Below, piece by piece: positions 1 to 7,780 of a DNA stretch of 64,000 nt. How positions within the stretch are numbered: position 1 is the stretch's first letter; every line of letters starts with the position of its first letter. Location of the stretch: assembly GCF_005771675.1 (NCBI RefSeq), contig NZ_VAJM01000005.1:310001-374000 (forward strand). Direction: 5' to 3'. A program made the translations under genes and the position numbers. The notes under the pieces are model-generated. The model had not been told where the DNA came from and did not search any database. It saw only the letters and a list, made by a program, of their open reading frames with translations. Source of the stretch: Hymenobacter jeollabukensis. GTDB lineage: Bacteria > Bacteroidota > Bacteroidia > Cytophagales > Hymenobacteraceae.

Positions 1-1966
1 TGCTACGCAGCTGCTGGAGCTGCGTCACCAGCGGCAGCAGGGTGGTGTCGCGGCGGGCGGCCTGGGCCAGGCCGGTGTGGTAGAGCTGGGCAAACTGTGC
101 CACCGTCAGCGCGGAGTCGACGGCGGGGCGGGTGGCGGCTACGGGCTGGAAGCGGCCCTGCAGCAGCTGCAGCAGCGCGGCGTTGTTTTGCCAGGCGGGC
201 CAGGTGGGCTGCGCGGCTTCGGCCGCCGACTCGCTGGCGGCCTTGAGCTGGCCGTTTTTCAGCAGGAAGGCCAGCCAGTTGGTGCGGGCCACGGGGTTGT
301 CGGCATCGGCGGCGAGGCTGCGGCGCAGGTAATACTGCACCGAGTCGGTGAGGGCCGAGCGGGTGTAGAGCTGGGCCATTTCGGCGTTGAGCCGGGGGCT
401 GGCCGGCAGCTCGCGCAGGGCCTGCCGCAGAATCTGCTGGTGGTCGAAGAAGTCAGAAGGCTGATCGAAGCGGGCCCCGAGGCGCAGAAACGCCTTCTCG
501 TTCGGCTCGCGCAGCAGCGTGGTGCGCAGGATGTTGATTTCGTTCTGGCGCTGGTCGCGGGCTTGGTAGAGGGCGGCGCGGCCGAAGGCGGCGCGGGCGT
601 TGCGCGGGTCGAGCTGGTCGGCTTCGGCGTAGTAGCGCTCGGCCAGGGCGGCCAGGTAGAAGTTGTCGGGCTGTTGCTCGCTCTGGTAGCGCGTCAGGTC
701 GCCGAGCTGGATGAACTCCCCGCTACGGGCGCGGGTGAGCAGGTCGAAGTCGTTGCGCATGAGCACTGCTACCACGATGCCCGTAGCCAGCAGGTACACC
801 ACGAAGAAAGGCACACGGCGCGGGTCGAAGGCCACGCGGTGCACCTGCAGCTTCTGGCGAATCAGCGGGGCGAAGTTCAGCAGCACGTAGAGGAAGAAGG
901 CCGTGCTCAAACCCAGCAAGACCAAGTTCACGGCTTCGCGGCCGGCCTGCAGCAGCGGCTCGTTGGCCGTGGCGGCGGCGTAGCCCACGGCGGCCGTGGC
1001 CAGCAGCGTCAGCACCAAATACAGCGGCGCGGCGGCCGACAGGGGCAGCCAGTTTTGGTAGGTGGCGCGGCGGCGCGGCAGGCTCCACCAGCCCACCACG
1101 GCCGCCAGTAGCAGCACGAAGTAGGGCTCCAGCTGGATGCCCGGCAGCACGGCCAGCTGCCCGCCGTTCCAGTAATACAGCCCCAGAATGCCCAGCAGCA
1201 GCCCGCTCGACAGCACGAAGGGCAGCAGGCCGAAACGGCCGCTGGGGCTGGCGCCCTGGGTGTTCAGCCAGAGCAGGCCATAAATCAGCTCGATGCCCAC
1301 CCAGATGCTCAGCAGCATCACCGCCAGGGAGCCGGCGAGGGTGCCATTGGCGGCCAGGTGCAGCACCACGTACGCGGCGGACTGCGGGGCTTGCAGCAGC
1401 AAGACCGTGGCCAGACCGGCTACCAACGCCGCAAACAGCAGCAGGCGCCAGCCCAGGCTCACGCCCTCGAAAAAGGCGTGCAGCAGGAAAGCCGGCAGCA
1501 GCAGCGCGGCCAGCGTCAGCATCAGGAAATACTGGTGCTGCTCCCCGAATACGCCCAGCGCGTCGAGGTTCAGCGACATCAGCAGGAAAATGACGGGCAC
1601 GGTGCCCGCCACGAAGGCCGGCCGCGCCTGCTGACTGACCACGGCCAGCCACACCACAAGGCTCAGGGCCAGCACCGCGCACCAGGCCGCCGCAGCGTCG
1701 GGCCACAGCAGGGGGCCGGCCACGTCGTAGGTCTGGGTGATGGCGTAGCCGTTGGCCTGCAGGGCGAGGCTGTCGGCACCGGCGGGCAGCCGGGCCACCG
1801 TCACGGGCACCGGGGCCAGCTGGGCCACCGTGCCCACAGGCAGGGTGTGGTCGTTGCCGGTGAAGTAGGCAAAGACCGTCAGGCCCAGGGCCAGCAGCAG
1901 CAGGGCACCGAGGGCCCAGAGAAGAAAGCGGCCGGCCGTGGGGCCGGCCGGGGAAGGAGCCTGCAC
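1..1966 (-). CDS. Polytopic membrane protein with TPR-like C-terminal region (3' end outside window)
   Basis: The frame is open from a GTG at 1966 to the window edge, giving at least 655 residues without a stop. The N-terminal part has about ten hydrophobic segments (first one near residues 13-33). After about residue 420 it turns into a soluble region with helix pairs such as NFYLAALAERYYAEADQLDP, which looks like tetratricopeptide repeats. It starts 3 bases after the gatC stop and in the same frame, so it is almost surely translated with gatC. No ATG exists near the beginning, which supports GTG. I do not recognise a named family; a conserved Bacteroidota membrane protein is the best description. 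Function is unknown. Confidence 0.7.
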   Translation of the reverse strand, partial: MQAPSPAGPTAGRFLLWALGALLLLALGLTVFAYFTGNDHTLPVGTVAQLAPVPVTVARLPAGADSLALQANGYAITQTYDVAGPLLWPDAAAAWCAVLALSLVVWLAVVSQQARPAFVAGTVPVIFLLMSLNLDALGVFGEQHQYFLMLTLAALLLPAFLLHAFFEGVSLGWRLLLFAALVAGLATVLLLQAPQSAAYVVLHLAANGTLAGSLAVMLLSIWVGIELIYGLLWLNTQGASPSGRFGLLPFVLSSGLLLGILGLYYWNGGQLAVLPGIQLEPYFVLLLAAVVGWWSLPRRRATYQNWLPLSAAAPLYLVLTLLATAAVGYAAATANEPLLQAGREAVNLVLLGLSTAFFLYVLLNFAPLIRQKLQVHRVAFDPRRVPFFVVYLLATGIVVAVLMRNDFDLLTRARSGEFIQLGDLTRYQSEQQPDNFYLAALAERYYAEADQLDPRNARAAFGRAALYQARDQRQNEINILRTTLLREPNEKAFLRLGARFDQPSDFFDHQQILRQALRELPASPRLNAEMAQLYTRSALTDSVQYYLRRSLAADADNPVARTNWLAFLLKNGQLKAASESAAEAAQPTWPAWQNNAALLQLLQGRFQPVAATRPAVDSALTVAQFAQLYHTGLAQAARRDTTLLPLVTQLQQLRS

Positions 1967-1969
1967 GCG

Positions 1970-2257
1970 CTATTCCAGAACTTTAGGTACGCGGAAGTAG
2001 TCGGAGTCCTTGCGGGGGGCGTTTTTCAGGCCCTCGGCGTGGCTCACGGTGTTGCGCGGCTCGTCGGGGCGCATCACGTTCAGCTCGTAGCTCAGGTGCA
2101 CCAGCGGCTCCACGTTACTGGTGTCGAGGTTGTTGAGCTGGTCGACCCAGTTGAGGATTTCGTTGAGGTCGGCCAGCATTTTCTGCTCGTTGCCCTCATT
2201 GAATTCGAGGCGGGAGAGGTGGGCCAGTTGGCGCAGGGTATTCAGATCGGTGCTCAC
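1970..2257 (-). CDS. gatC: Asp-tRNA(Asn)/Glu-tRNA(Gln) amidotransferase subunit C
   Basis: The 95-residue product has the usual GatC length and pattern: an N-terminal helix with TLRQLAHLSRLEFNE, then ILNWVDQLNNLDTSNVEPLVH and a tail with VMRPDEP. GatC stabilises the GatA-GatB complex that amidates misacylated Glu-tRNA(Gln) or Asp-tRNA(Asn). The start is GTG (MSTDLNTL), preceded by a purine-rich CCTCC-complementary stretch. It lies downstream of the acyltransferase gene (45-base gap) and directly before the membrane/TPR gene. gatA and gatB are not in the window. Confidence 0.93.
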   Translation of the reverse strand: MSTDLNTLRQLAHLSRLEFNEGNEQKMLADLNEILNWVDQLNNLDTSNVEPLVHLSYELNVMRPDEPRNTVSHAEGLKNAPRKDSDYFRVPKVLE

Positions 2258-2302
2258 GGAGGGGCAGGAGGTTAGGTTCGCAGGAGAGGAAAAACGGCCA
2301 GA

Positions 2303-3115
2303 TCAGGCCTGGGCGGCCGGTTGCGCCTCGGGCCGGGGCTGGGCGCGCAGGGTGCTGGCGGGCGGAATGCCGGCCGCGGCCGGGTCGAATTCGCTGGCAA
2401 TAATACGCGCCACGCGCTCCTTTAGTGCCGGAATGTCGGCCGCGGTGAGGCCGGTGGTCGGAATGGGCTCGTGAATCACGATGCGCAGCTTGGAAAAGCG
2501 CACGCGCAGGCCCTTCACGTCGGGCATGAAGCGGTGGTTGTAGGGCATGGTGACGGGCACCAGCGGCACGCCCGTGGCAATGGCCAGCTGAAACGGCCCG
2601 TCCTTGAAGGGCAGTAGCTCCTCGGACGGCTTGGGGGCAATGGCGCCCTCGGGGAAGATGATCAGCGAGCGGCCCGCTTCGAGCGTCTGCCGGGCCTGCA
2701 CTAGCGAGCGGCCCCGGCTCACGGCGCTGGCGCGGTCGACGGTGATGTAAACGCGCCCGAAAATCGGCCCCCAGAGCGGCGTCTTGGCCAAGGAGCTTTT
2801 GCCCATGATGTTCAGGTGGCCCGGAATGGCCTTGAACAGCAGCGGAATGTCGATGTAGGAGCTATGGTTGGGCACGTACAGCACCGGCTGCCCGGCTGGC
2901 ACGCGCCCGCGGATTTCCACCGACACGGGCACGCCCCACATGCGAATGAAGAGCAGGGACCACCAGCGGTTGAGCGCGTGCAGGTAGCGGTGCCAGCGCG
3001 GCTGGCGGGACAGCAGCACCTGCAGGGGGTACGTCACCACGAAGGGAAAGACGAACCAGAACGTTGCCCAAGTAGTGTATAGGCGGTGACCAATAAAACG
3101 CAGCAGCCGACGCAT
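2303..3115 (-). CDS. plsC: 1-acyl-sn-glycerol-3-phosphate acyltransferase (PlsC family)
   Basis: This 270-residue membrane-associated protein carries the two acyltransferase signatures: HX4D at H84-D89 (NHSSYID) and FPEGAIA, a variant of FPEGTR. Hydrophobic segments precede the catalytic region. The family transfers an acyl chain to lysophosphatidic acid to make phosphatidic acid for phospholipids. I chose the ATG at 3115 (MRRLLRFIGH); an upstream in-frame extension to 3205 would be read through intergenic repeat DNA and across the promoter. A TACCTTTG promoter box lies 5 bases upstream of the start, so the mRNA is nearly leaderless. The tail is Ala/Pro-rich. Confidence 0.9.
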   Translation of the reverse strand: MRRLLRFIGHRLYTTWATFWFVFPFVVTYPLQVLLSRQPRWHRYLHALNRWWSLLFIRMWGVPVSVEIRGRVPAGQPVLYVPNHSSYIDIPLLFKAIPGHLNIMGKSSLAKTPLWGPIFGRVYITVDRASAVSRGRSLVQARQTLEAGRSLIIFPEGAIAPKPSEELLPFKDGPFQLAIATGVPLVPVTMPYNHRFMPDVKGLRVRFSKLRIVIHEPIPTTGLTAADIPALKERVARIIASEFDPAAAGIPPASTLRAQPRPEAQPAAQA

Positions 3116-3118
3116 ACC

Positions 3119-3235
3119 TACAAAGGTAACAGGTGAGGAATGACAGGTGATAAGTAACAGGTGACAGGTAACACGTAACAAGTTGGAATGAGCATTACCT
3201 GTCATCTGTTACTTGTCACTTGATTACCGATTACC
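3119..3235. repeat. Octamer inverted repeat, GTGACAGG/TAACACGT family
   Basis: The left part is a run of words such as AACAGGTG, GACAGGTG and AGGTAACA; the right part holds their complements (TTACCTGTCATCTGTTACTT). Together they form an imperfect inverted repeat that fills the gap between the Nudix gene and plsC. The repeat-like sequence includes the last codons and TAA stop of the Nudix gene and reaches the plsC promoter. The same family occurs at 9851-9881 and 10302-10333. Confidence 0.75.
3121..3128 (-). promoter_or_regulatory. -7 promoter box of the plsC-gatC operon
   Basis: On the minus strand this reads TACCTTTG, a full match to the Bacteroidota TAnnTTTG box. It is 5 bases from the plsC ATG and sits at the edge of a degenerate octamer repeat, so transcription probably begins at or next to the start codon. 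Confidence 0.65.
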
Positions 3236-3787
3236 CAGCACCAGAGCCGCTTTCAGCAGGCCGGCCACGCTGATGGCGTCGGTGATGCGGTTGTCCATCA
3301 CCATCTGAATGGCTTCCCGGAAGGGCAGCTTCCAGAGGTGCAGCTCCTCGGTTTCTTCGTGCTCCATCTCGCCCTGCTCCAGGTCTTCGGCCAGGAACAC
3401 GAAGCCTTCCTCGTCGGTGACGGAGTTGGAGGGGTGCAGGCGGGCAATGTTGGTCCAGCGCCGGGCCGTCAGGCCGGTTTCCTCGCGCAGTTCCCGCTGG
3501 GCCGACTCCAAGATGTCCAGCTCCACCGGCCCGCCGCCCATCGGAATTTCCCAGCAGTACTCGTTGAGCGGGTAGCGGTACTGGCCCACCAGCCAGGTGT
3601 TGCCCTCCGCGTCGATGGGCACGATGCCCAGGGCCTTGTTTTTCATCGTGACCACCCCGTAGATGCCCCGGCCGCCGCGCGGGTTGATGACCTGGTCTTC
3701 GCGCACGCTGATCCAGGGGTTCTGGTACTTCAGTTCCGTGCTGAGCACCTGCCAGGGGTTGTGGGTTTCGTCGGGAGCCGGGTACAT
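3224..3787 (-). CDS. Nudix hydrolase, ADP-ribose pyrophosphatase-like
   Basis: The 187-residue protein has a Nudix box ending in RELREETGL, preceded by MGGGPVELDILESAQ. The spacer before RE is one residue longer than in the classic GX5EX7REUXEEXGU pattern. The N-terminal WQVLSTELKYQNPWISVRED and the YRYPL segment fit ADP-ribose/nucleoside-diphosphate-sugar hydrolases. The start is the ATG at 3787 (MYPAPDE); the upstream extension is GC-rich and promoter-bearing. A TAGCTTTG box lies 30 bases upstream. Its stop codon and last codons blend into the octamer repeat. The exact substrate cannot be read from sequence. Confidence 0.86.
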   Translation of the reverse strand: MYPAPDETHNPWQVLSTELKYQNPWISVREDQVINPRGGRGIYGVVTMKNKALGIVPIDAEGNTWLVGQYRYPLNEYCWEIPMGGGPVELDILESAQRELREETGLTARRWTNIARLHPSNSVTDEEGFVFLAEDLEQGEMEHEETEELHLWKLPFREAIQMVMDNRITDAISVAGLLKAALVLGNR

Positions 3788-3816
3788 ACGAGGGGCAGTT
3801 AGGTAGGTCTGGAAGG

Positions 3817-3824
3817 CAAAGCTA
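3817..3824 (-). promoter_or_regulatory. -7 promoter box of the Nudix gene
   Basis: Reads TAGCTTTG on the minus strand, matching TAnnTTTG, 30 bases before the ATG at 3787. No clear TTTG is seen 19-21 bases upstream. Confidence 0.5.
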
Positions 3825-4046
3825 GGAGCGTTTGGGCACTGCGACGCGGAATGCGGCGGTGGTTTTTCGGACTGCTGACCGTCGGGGGGCGGGCGCGAAG
3901 CCCGCTGCGGGACCTGGCGCGGCCCAGCCGCCGCGGCGCGAAAAAAAACCGGCGGCCGACTTAACATAGAGTTAACTTGATATCAGTGAAAGCCGTAACT
4001 TCCAAGTAAGCTGGCCGCTGACATTCCGGCCAGTCATCCGCACCTT

Positions 4047-4295
4047 ATGGCCAATTCGCAAAAAAACTCCGCCAACCAAACCACCAACGGCAGCAGCGGC
4101 GACCCGCTCTTCAATCTGAAGCACGCCCAGGCCGAATCGGAACTACAGCAGCAAACCGGTGGCCTCGGGCCGCTGACCAACGAATACATCAGCACCGACG
4201 AAGACGCCGAGCTGGACGAAGGCCCGCGGGACAGCCAGGGCCTGCGCCGCGGCGAATCACCCGACGTTATCGGCAGCACCGCCGGCCGACACTAA
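4047..4295 (+). CDS. Small acidic hypothetical protein
   Basis: An 82-residue, strongly hydrophilic and acidic protein (TDEDAELDEGPRD) without a signal peptide or membrane segment; it looks intrinsically disordered. It is a stand-alone transcription unit with an intrinsic terminator about 50 bases after its stop, which supports it as a real gene. I do not recognise a family. The overlapping minus-strand frame is less credible because it lacks a promoter and terminator of its own. Confidence 0.62.
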   Translation: MANSQKNSANQTTNGSSGDPLFNLKHAQAESELQQQTGGLGPLTNEYISTDEDAELDEGPRDSQGLRRGESPDVIGSTAGRH

Positions 4296-4343
4296 GCAAC
4301 CACGGAACATACTACTAGGCGCCTCCTTTCATGCCTATTTGCG

Positions 4344-4390
4344 GAACCGCCCGCCGGGACGTCAGACACCCCGGCGGGCGGTTCTTTTTT
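4344..4390 (+). terminator. Intrinsic terminator after the small acidic gene
   Basis: A 15-bp perfect stem (GAACCGCCCGCCGGG paired with CCCGGCGGGCGGTTC) with an 11-base loop is followed by TTTTTT. Confidence 0.85.
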
Positions 4391-4435
4391 GCCCGCGAGG
4401 GGAGGGGCGGCGCCCACCGAAGCCCGCCGGCGGGT

Positions 4436-4443
4436 TACTTTTG
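4436..4443 (+). promoter_or_regulatory. -7 promoter box of rnhB
   Basis: TACTTTTG matches TAnnTTTG and ends 8 bases before the rnhB ATG, which implies a leaderless or very short-leader mRNA. Confidence 0.6.
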
Positions 4444-4451
4444 CGGCCGTT

Positions 4452-5027
4452 ATGCTCCCCGTTTCCTTTACCGCCCAGCCCCACGAAGCCGGCCTCGACG
4501 AAGCCGGCCGCGGCTGCCTGGCCGGGCCCGTCTTTGCCGCCGCCGTGGTGCTGCCGCCCGATTTTCAGGCCCCCGGCCTCACCGATTCCAAGCTGCTCAG
4601 CGCCAAGCGCCGCGAGCAGCTGCGCGACGTCATCTGCCGCGAAGCCCTGGCCTGGGCCGTGGCCGAAGCTTCGCCCGACGAAATTGCCAGCATCAACATC
4701 GCCCAGGCCAGCTACCTGGCCATGCACCGCGCCGTGGCCCAGCTCGGCCTGCCGCCCACCCACCTGGCCGTCGACGGCAACCGGTTCCGGGCCTACCCGG
4801 GCATCGCGCACAGCTGCATCATCAAGGGCGACGGAAAGTACCTGAACATTGCCGCCGCCTCGGTGCTGGCCAAAACCTTCCGCGACGAGCGGATGCGCGA
4901 GCTGGCGGCCGAATTTCCGCAGTACGGCTGGCAGCAGAACGCCGGCTACCCCACGGGCCAGCACCGCGCCGCCATCCGCCAGCACGGCCCCACGCCCCAC
5001 CACCGCATGGGCTTCCGGCTCCTGTAG
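4452..5027 (+). CDS. rnhB: Ribonuclease HII
   Basis: The 191-residue protein has the RNase HII signature GLDEAGRGCLAGPV (catalytic D16, E17), TDSKLLS, LAVDGN and the C-terminal YPTGQH...HGPTPHHRMGF block. It cleaves the RNA strand of RNA-DNA hybrids and removes single ribonucleotides from DNA. ATG 4452 is chosen over an in-frame start at 4389 because the promoter box lies at 4436-4443 and the family begins near this point. It converges with the response regulator gene across a palindromic repeat region. Confidence 0.95.
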   Translation: MLPVSFTAQPHEAGLDEAGRGCLAGPVFAAAVVLPPDFQAPGLTDSKLLSAKRREQLRDVICREALAWAVAEASPDEIASINIAQASYLAMHRAVAQLGLPPTHLAVDGNRFRAYPGIAHSCIIKGDGKYLNIAAASVLAKTFRDERMRELAAEFPQYGWQQNAGYPTGQHRAAIRQHGPTPHHRMGFRLL

Positions 5028-5180
5028 GGTGGTGAAATAGTGAAATGGTGAGTTTAATGTTCAGACCGCCTCAACGCGCAGACGGCCCCGGCAACACGTG
5101 TTGCCGGGGCCGTCTGCGCATAGATACTGGGGATGGGAAGGTGCCGCGTGAACGTTAACTCACCATCTCACTAGTTCACC
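5028..5180. repeat. Octamer inverted repeat (GGTGAAAT family) around a 44-bp perfect palindrome
   Basis: The left arm (5028-5063) is built of GGTGAAAT, AGTGAAAT and GGTGAGTT words; the right arm (5149-5180) has the complements (AACTCACCATCTCACTAG). The left arm begins directly after the rnhB stop. The right arm contains the TGA stop of the convergent response regulator gene. Between them 5076-5119 is a perfect 44-bp palindrome (GCGCAGACGGCCCCGGCAAC then CACG-type centre and its complement). There is no T-tract, so a simple intrinsic terminator is not obvious. Confidence 0.85.
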
Positions 5181-5628
5181 GCTGCGCTTCCTTCAGGCGC
5201 AGCAGGTCCAGGAAGAGGCTGAAGCCGTCGACGGTGGAGCCGCCTTCGCCGAACTTGTCGAAGTTCAGGGGCTTGATGATGTAACCGCTCACGGCCAGGT
5301 CGCGGGCCTTGAGGCGGTCCGATTCCAGGTCGGAGGTGGTCATGATGAACACATTCAGGCCCACGAACTCGGGGTCGGAGCGCAGGACTTCGAGCAACTC
5401 CAGGCCGTTCATGCGCGGCATGTTGATGTCGAGCATGACCACGCTGGGCTTGGGAATCTGGTCCCGGTCGCCCTCCCCGCGCAGCAGGGCCAGGGCCTCG
5501 CGGCCGTTGCGGGCCACGTAAAGCGGTACGGTGATGCTGTGCTTGCGTAGCTCACGCTGCACATTCATGATGTCCATCTGGTCGTCTTCGACGAGCAGAA
5601 TACTGGCAGGAGCGGTGTCGGTAGACAT
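5176..5628 (-). CDS. Response regulator, single receiver domain (Rcp1-like)
   Basis: A 150-residue receiver domain with no output domain. It has the acidic pocket VEDD, phosphoacceptor D67 in VVMLDINMPRMNG, the MTTSD switch segment and the conserved K in YIIKPLNF. Stand-alone receivers of this type are found next to phytochrome-like and CHASE3 kinases. The ATG at 5628 (MSTDTAPASI) is chosen because the receiver begins immediately after it. It is 76 bases downstream of the histidine kinase gene and is its likely partner. The stop codon lies inside the octamer repeat. Confidence 0.93.
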   Translation of the reverse strand: MSTDTAPASILLVEDDQMDIMNVQRELRKHSITVPLYVARNGREALALLRGEGDRDQIPKPSVVMLDINMPRMNGLELLEVLRSDPEFVGLNVFIMTTSDLESDRLKARDLAVSGYIIKPLNFDKFGEGGSTVDGFSLFLDLLRLKEAQR

Positions 5629-5704
5629 GGGAAAGCGGCTGGAAATGCCCGGCGCGGGGTGAGGGTGGCACGCCGCCGGTCTTGGCCTATACGGCAAGGT
5701 AGCG

Positions 5705-7240
5705 TCAATGGCTGATACCGGCCGGCCGGGCGGCCACCGCGGGGGCCGTTCGGGCAGTAGCCTTGGGCCAGGTAAAGATGAACGTAGAGCCCGCTCCCTC
5801 ACTGGATTCCAGCCGGATAGTGCCGCCGTGGCGCTCCACGATTTTTTTGACAATGGCCAGGCCCACGCCGGTACTTTCCAGCGTGTCGCGCTCGGTCAGC
5901 GTCTGAAACAAGACGAACACCCGCTCGTGGTACTCGGGCGCGATGCCGGGGCCGTTGTCGGCAATGGTGAAAGTGTACTCCTCGGTGGTTTCGCGCAAGC
6001 CGACGCGTACGAGGCCGTTAGTGGGGTCGTGGTGGTACTTCAGGGCGTTGCTGATCAGGTTGCTGAACACCTGCTGCAGCTCCACCCGCGAGGCCGTGAG
6101 CACCGGCAGGTAGGGTGGTAGCACCACCCGGAAGCCCTCGGGCGGGGCCAGCGAATCGATGATTTCGGTGAGCAGTTCGCGCACGTTCACGCGCTCCTGC
6201 TGCTGCTGCACCCGCCCGATGCGCGCCAGCTCCAGGATGCCGCTGATCAGGTTCTCCATGCGGTGGGTGCGGGTGCGCATCAGCAGCAGAAACTCGCGGA
6301 TGTGCTCCGGCAGGGTCTCGTCCATGTCCTCCTCGATCCAGCGCGAGGCGCTTTCGATGCCGCGCAGCGGGGCTTTCAAATCGTGCGACACCACGTAGGC
6401 AAACTGGTCCAGCTCCTGGTTGCGGCGCTCCAGTTGCCCGATGGTCGACTCGATGGTGCCGGCCATGGAGTTCAGGGAGGTAGCCAGTTCGCTCAGCTCG
6501 TCCTGGGCGTCGTCGGTGAGGCGCACGTGAAACTCGCCGCGGGCAATGCGGGTGGCCAGCTGCACCATGCCGGTGAGGCGCCGCGAGAGCAGCCGCGCCA
6601 GCAGCCCGGCCCCGATCAGGCCGAGCACCAAAGCCAGCAGCGTGAGCACCACCGACAGCACCCGCGTTTGCCGGATGCTCTGGGCCAGCTTGTCGCGCTG
6701 CTTGTCGCGGGTGGCCAGCTCGTCGCGGTCGAAGCCGCGGAAGATGACCCGGATCTGGTCCATGAGCTGCTTGCCGGTGCCGTCCTCCACCAGGTCACGG
6801 TGCTCCATGCCGTCGAGGCCTTCCTGGCGGGCACTGCGCTTGCGGGCGGCCCGTTTTTCGGCGATGAGCAGGTGGGAGTAGGCGGCCCACCGCTCGTACA
6901 GGGCCTGGGCGCGCACCATGCGGGCGCGCTGCGGGTCGTCGAGGCTGAACTCGTCGCGCAGGGCGGCGAAGGCGCCCAGCAGCTGCCGCTCGCCCTCGTA
7001 GTAGGATTCGAGCAGGCCCTCGTTGCCGACGAGCAGGTAGCCGCGGAAGCCCGATTCCATGTCGACGATGCTGCCGAGCATGCGCGTGGCCTGGGCGGTG
7101 CGGTTCTGGGAGTGGGCAATGCGCTCGGAGTTGCGCAGCACCTGCCGCGACAACTGGTAGTTGACGATGCCCACCATCACGAACAGCATCGCAATGGCCA
7201 GAAACCCAATAAAGAGGCGAGTGGAAAGCTTCAGCTTCAT
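5705..7240 (-). CDS. CHASE3-HAMP sensor histidine kinase
   Basis: The 511-residue protein reads: transmembrane helix about 9-28, periplasmic CHASE3 sensor about 38-180 (with [17 protein letters not shown]), second helix about 194-217, HAMP about 217-270, HisKA with phospho-acceptor H286 in [12 protein letters not shown], and HATPase_c with N-box SNALKYH, DNGPGI and [16 protein letters not shown]3 is an extracytoplasmic sensory domain with varied, mostly unknown ligands. It follows the CZB gene by 21 bases and precedes the response regulator, forming one operon. A long open frame on the opposite strand is a shadow. Confidence 0.95.
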   Translation of the reverse strand: MKLKLSTRLFIGFLAIAMLFVMVGIVNYQLSRQVLRNSERIAHSQNRTAQATRMLGSIVDMESGFRGYLLVGNEGLLESYYEGERQLLGAFAALRDEFSLDDPQRARMVRAQALYERWAAYSHLLIAEKRAARKRSARQEGLDGMEHRDLVEDGTGKQLMDQIRVIFRGFDRDELATRDKQRDKLAQSIRQTRVLSVVLTLLALVLGLIGAGLLARLLSRRLTGMVQLATRIARGEFHVRLTDDAQDELSELATSLNSMAGTIESTIGQLERRNQELDQFAYVVSHDLKAPLRGIESASRWIEEDMDETLPEHIREFLLLMRTRTHRMENLISGILELARIGRVQQQQERVNVRELLTEIIDSLAPPEGFRVVLPPYLPVLTASRVELQQVFSNLISNALKYHHDPTNGLVRVGLRETTEEYTFTIADNGPGIAPEYHERVFVLFQTLTERDTLESTGVGLAIVKKIVERHGGTIRLESSEGAGSTFIFTWPKATARTAPAVAARPAGISH

Positions 7241-7261
7241 GCACGGGGGCCGCGCCGGGCG

Positions 7262-7630
7262 CTAGCGGGCTTCTTTACGCAACTTGCGCTCCAGGGTGTT
7301 GAGCAGGCCCAGCACTTCTTCGGTGAGCGGGTTGATGGCGCGCAGGCCGCGCATGGCCTCGTCGGCGTGGCCGGCCTGGTGCAGGTCCATGAGGCGGTTG
7401 GCTTCGTCGTGCACGCGGCGGTGGGTCTGGTCGAGCTGCTTGGTTTCGGGGTAACGGCCAAAGCGGGGAAGGGCTACCTCGCGAATCCACTCGCCCAGCG
7501 GGCATTCGTCGGCGCTGCGCACGGGCGTTTCGTTGCCGTCGTTGCCGTAAAGGAAGCTGCGCAGGCGGGCTTTGAACAGTATGTGCTTGAGCCGGGCAGC
7601 TTCAAACTCCCGTTTCAGGTCTTCGTCCAT
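7262..7630 (-). CDS. Stand-alone CZB (chemoreceptor zinc-binding) domain protein
   Basis: The 122-residue protein is almost only a CZB domain. H16, C43 (in CPLGEW), H70 and H74 (HRRVH) fit the 3His/1Cys consensus: H-x26-C-x-L-G-x-W and a C-terminal HxxxH. CZB domains bind zinc and in other bacteria control chemoreceptors or diguanylate cyclases; the Cys-Zn centre has been linked to hypochlorous acid sensing. Here it is a separate protein, first gene of an operon with a CHASE3 kinase and receiver, so it probably feeds zinc or oxidant information to that pathway (inference). The start is ATG 7630. Confidence 0.85.
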   Translation of the reverse strand: MDEDLKREFEAARLKHILFKARLRSFLYGNDGNETPVRSADECPLGEWIREVALPRFGRYPETKQLDQTHRRVHDEANRLMDLHQAGHADEAMRGLRAINPLTEEVLGLLNTLERKLRKEAR

Positions 7631-7712
7631 TGGGGTGTGGTGGCCTGCCCGGCGTGCGGCCGTCGGGACAGGGTTAGGCCTATACCGCATTGGGCGCCGC
7701 CGGGTTTTGGGC

Positions 7713-7720
7713 TACTTTTG
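7713..7720 (+). promoter_or_regulatory. -7 promoter box of gcvT
   Basis: TACTTTTG matches TAnnTTTG. A TTG at 7690-7692 is 20 bases upstream, as expected for the -33 element. The leader to the gcvT ATG would be about 55 bases. Confidence 0.65.
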
Positions 7721-7780
7721 CCGGGCCGGCCGCCCGGCCCCGTTTCTTCCCCCTTTCCCCGAACTGCAAGCCCTCCCCTC

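Noticed and set aside
6263-7780. Long plus-strand open frame continuing upstream of gcvT
   Set aside because: It is antisense to the CZB and histidine kinase genes, has a Gln/His/Gly-rich composition typical of shadows in GC-rich DNA, and crosses the gcvT promoter.
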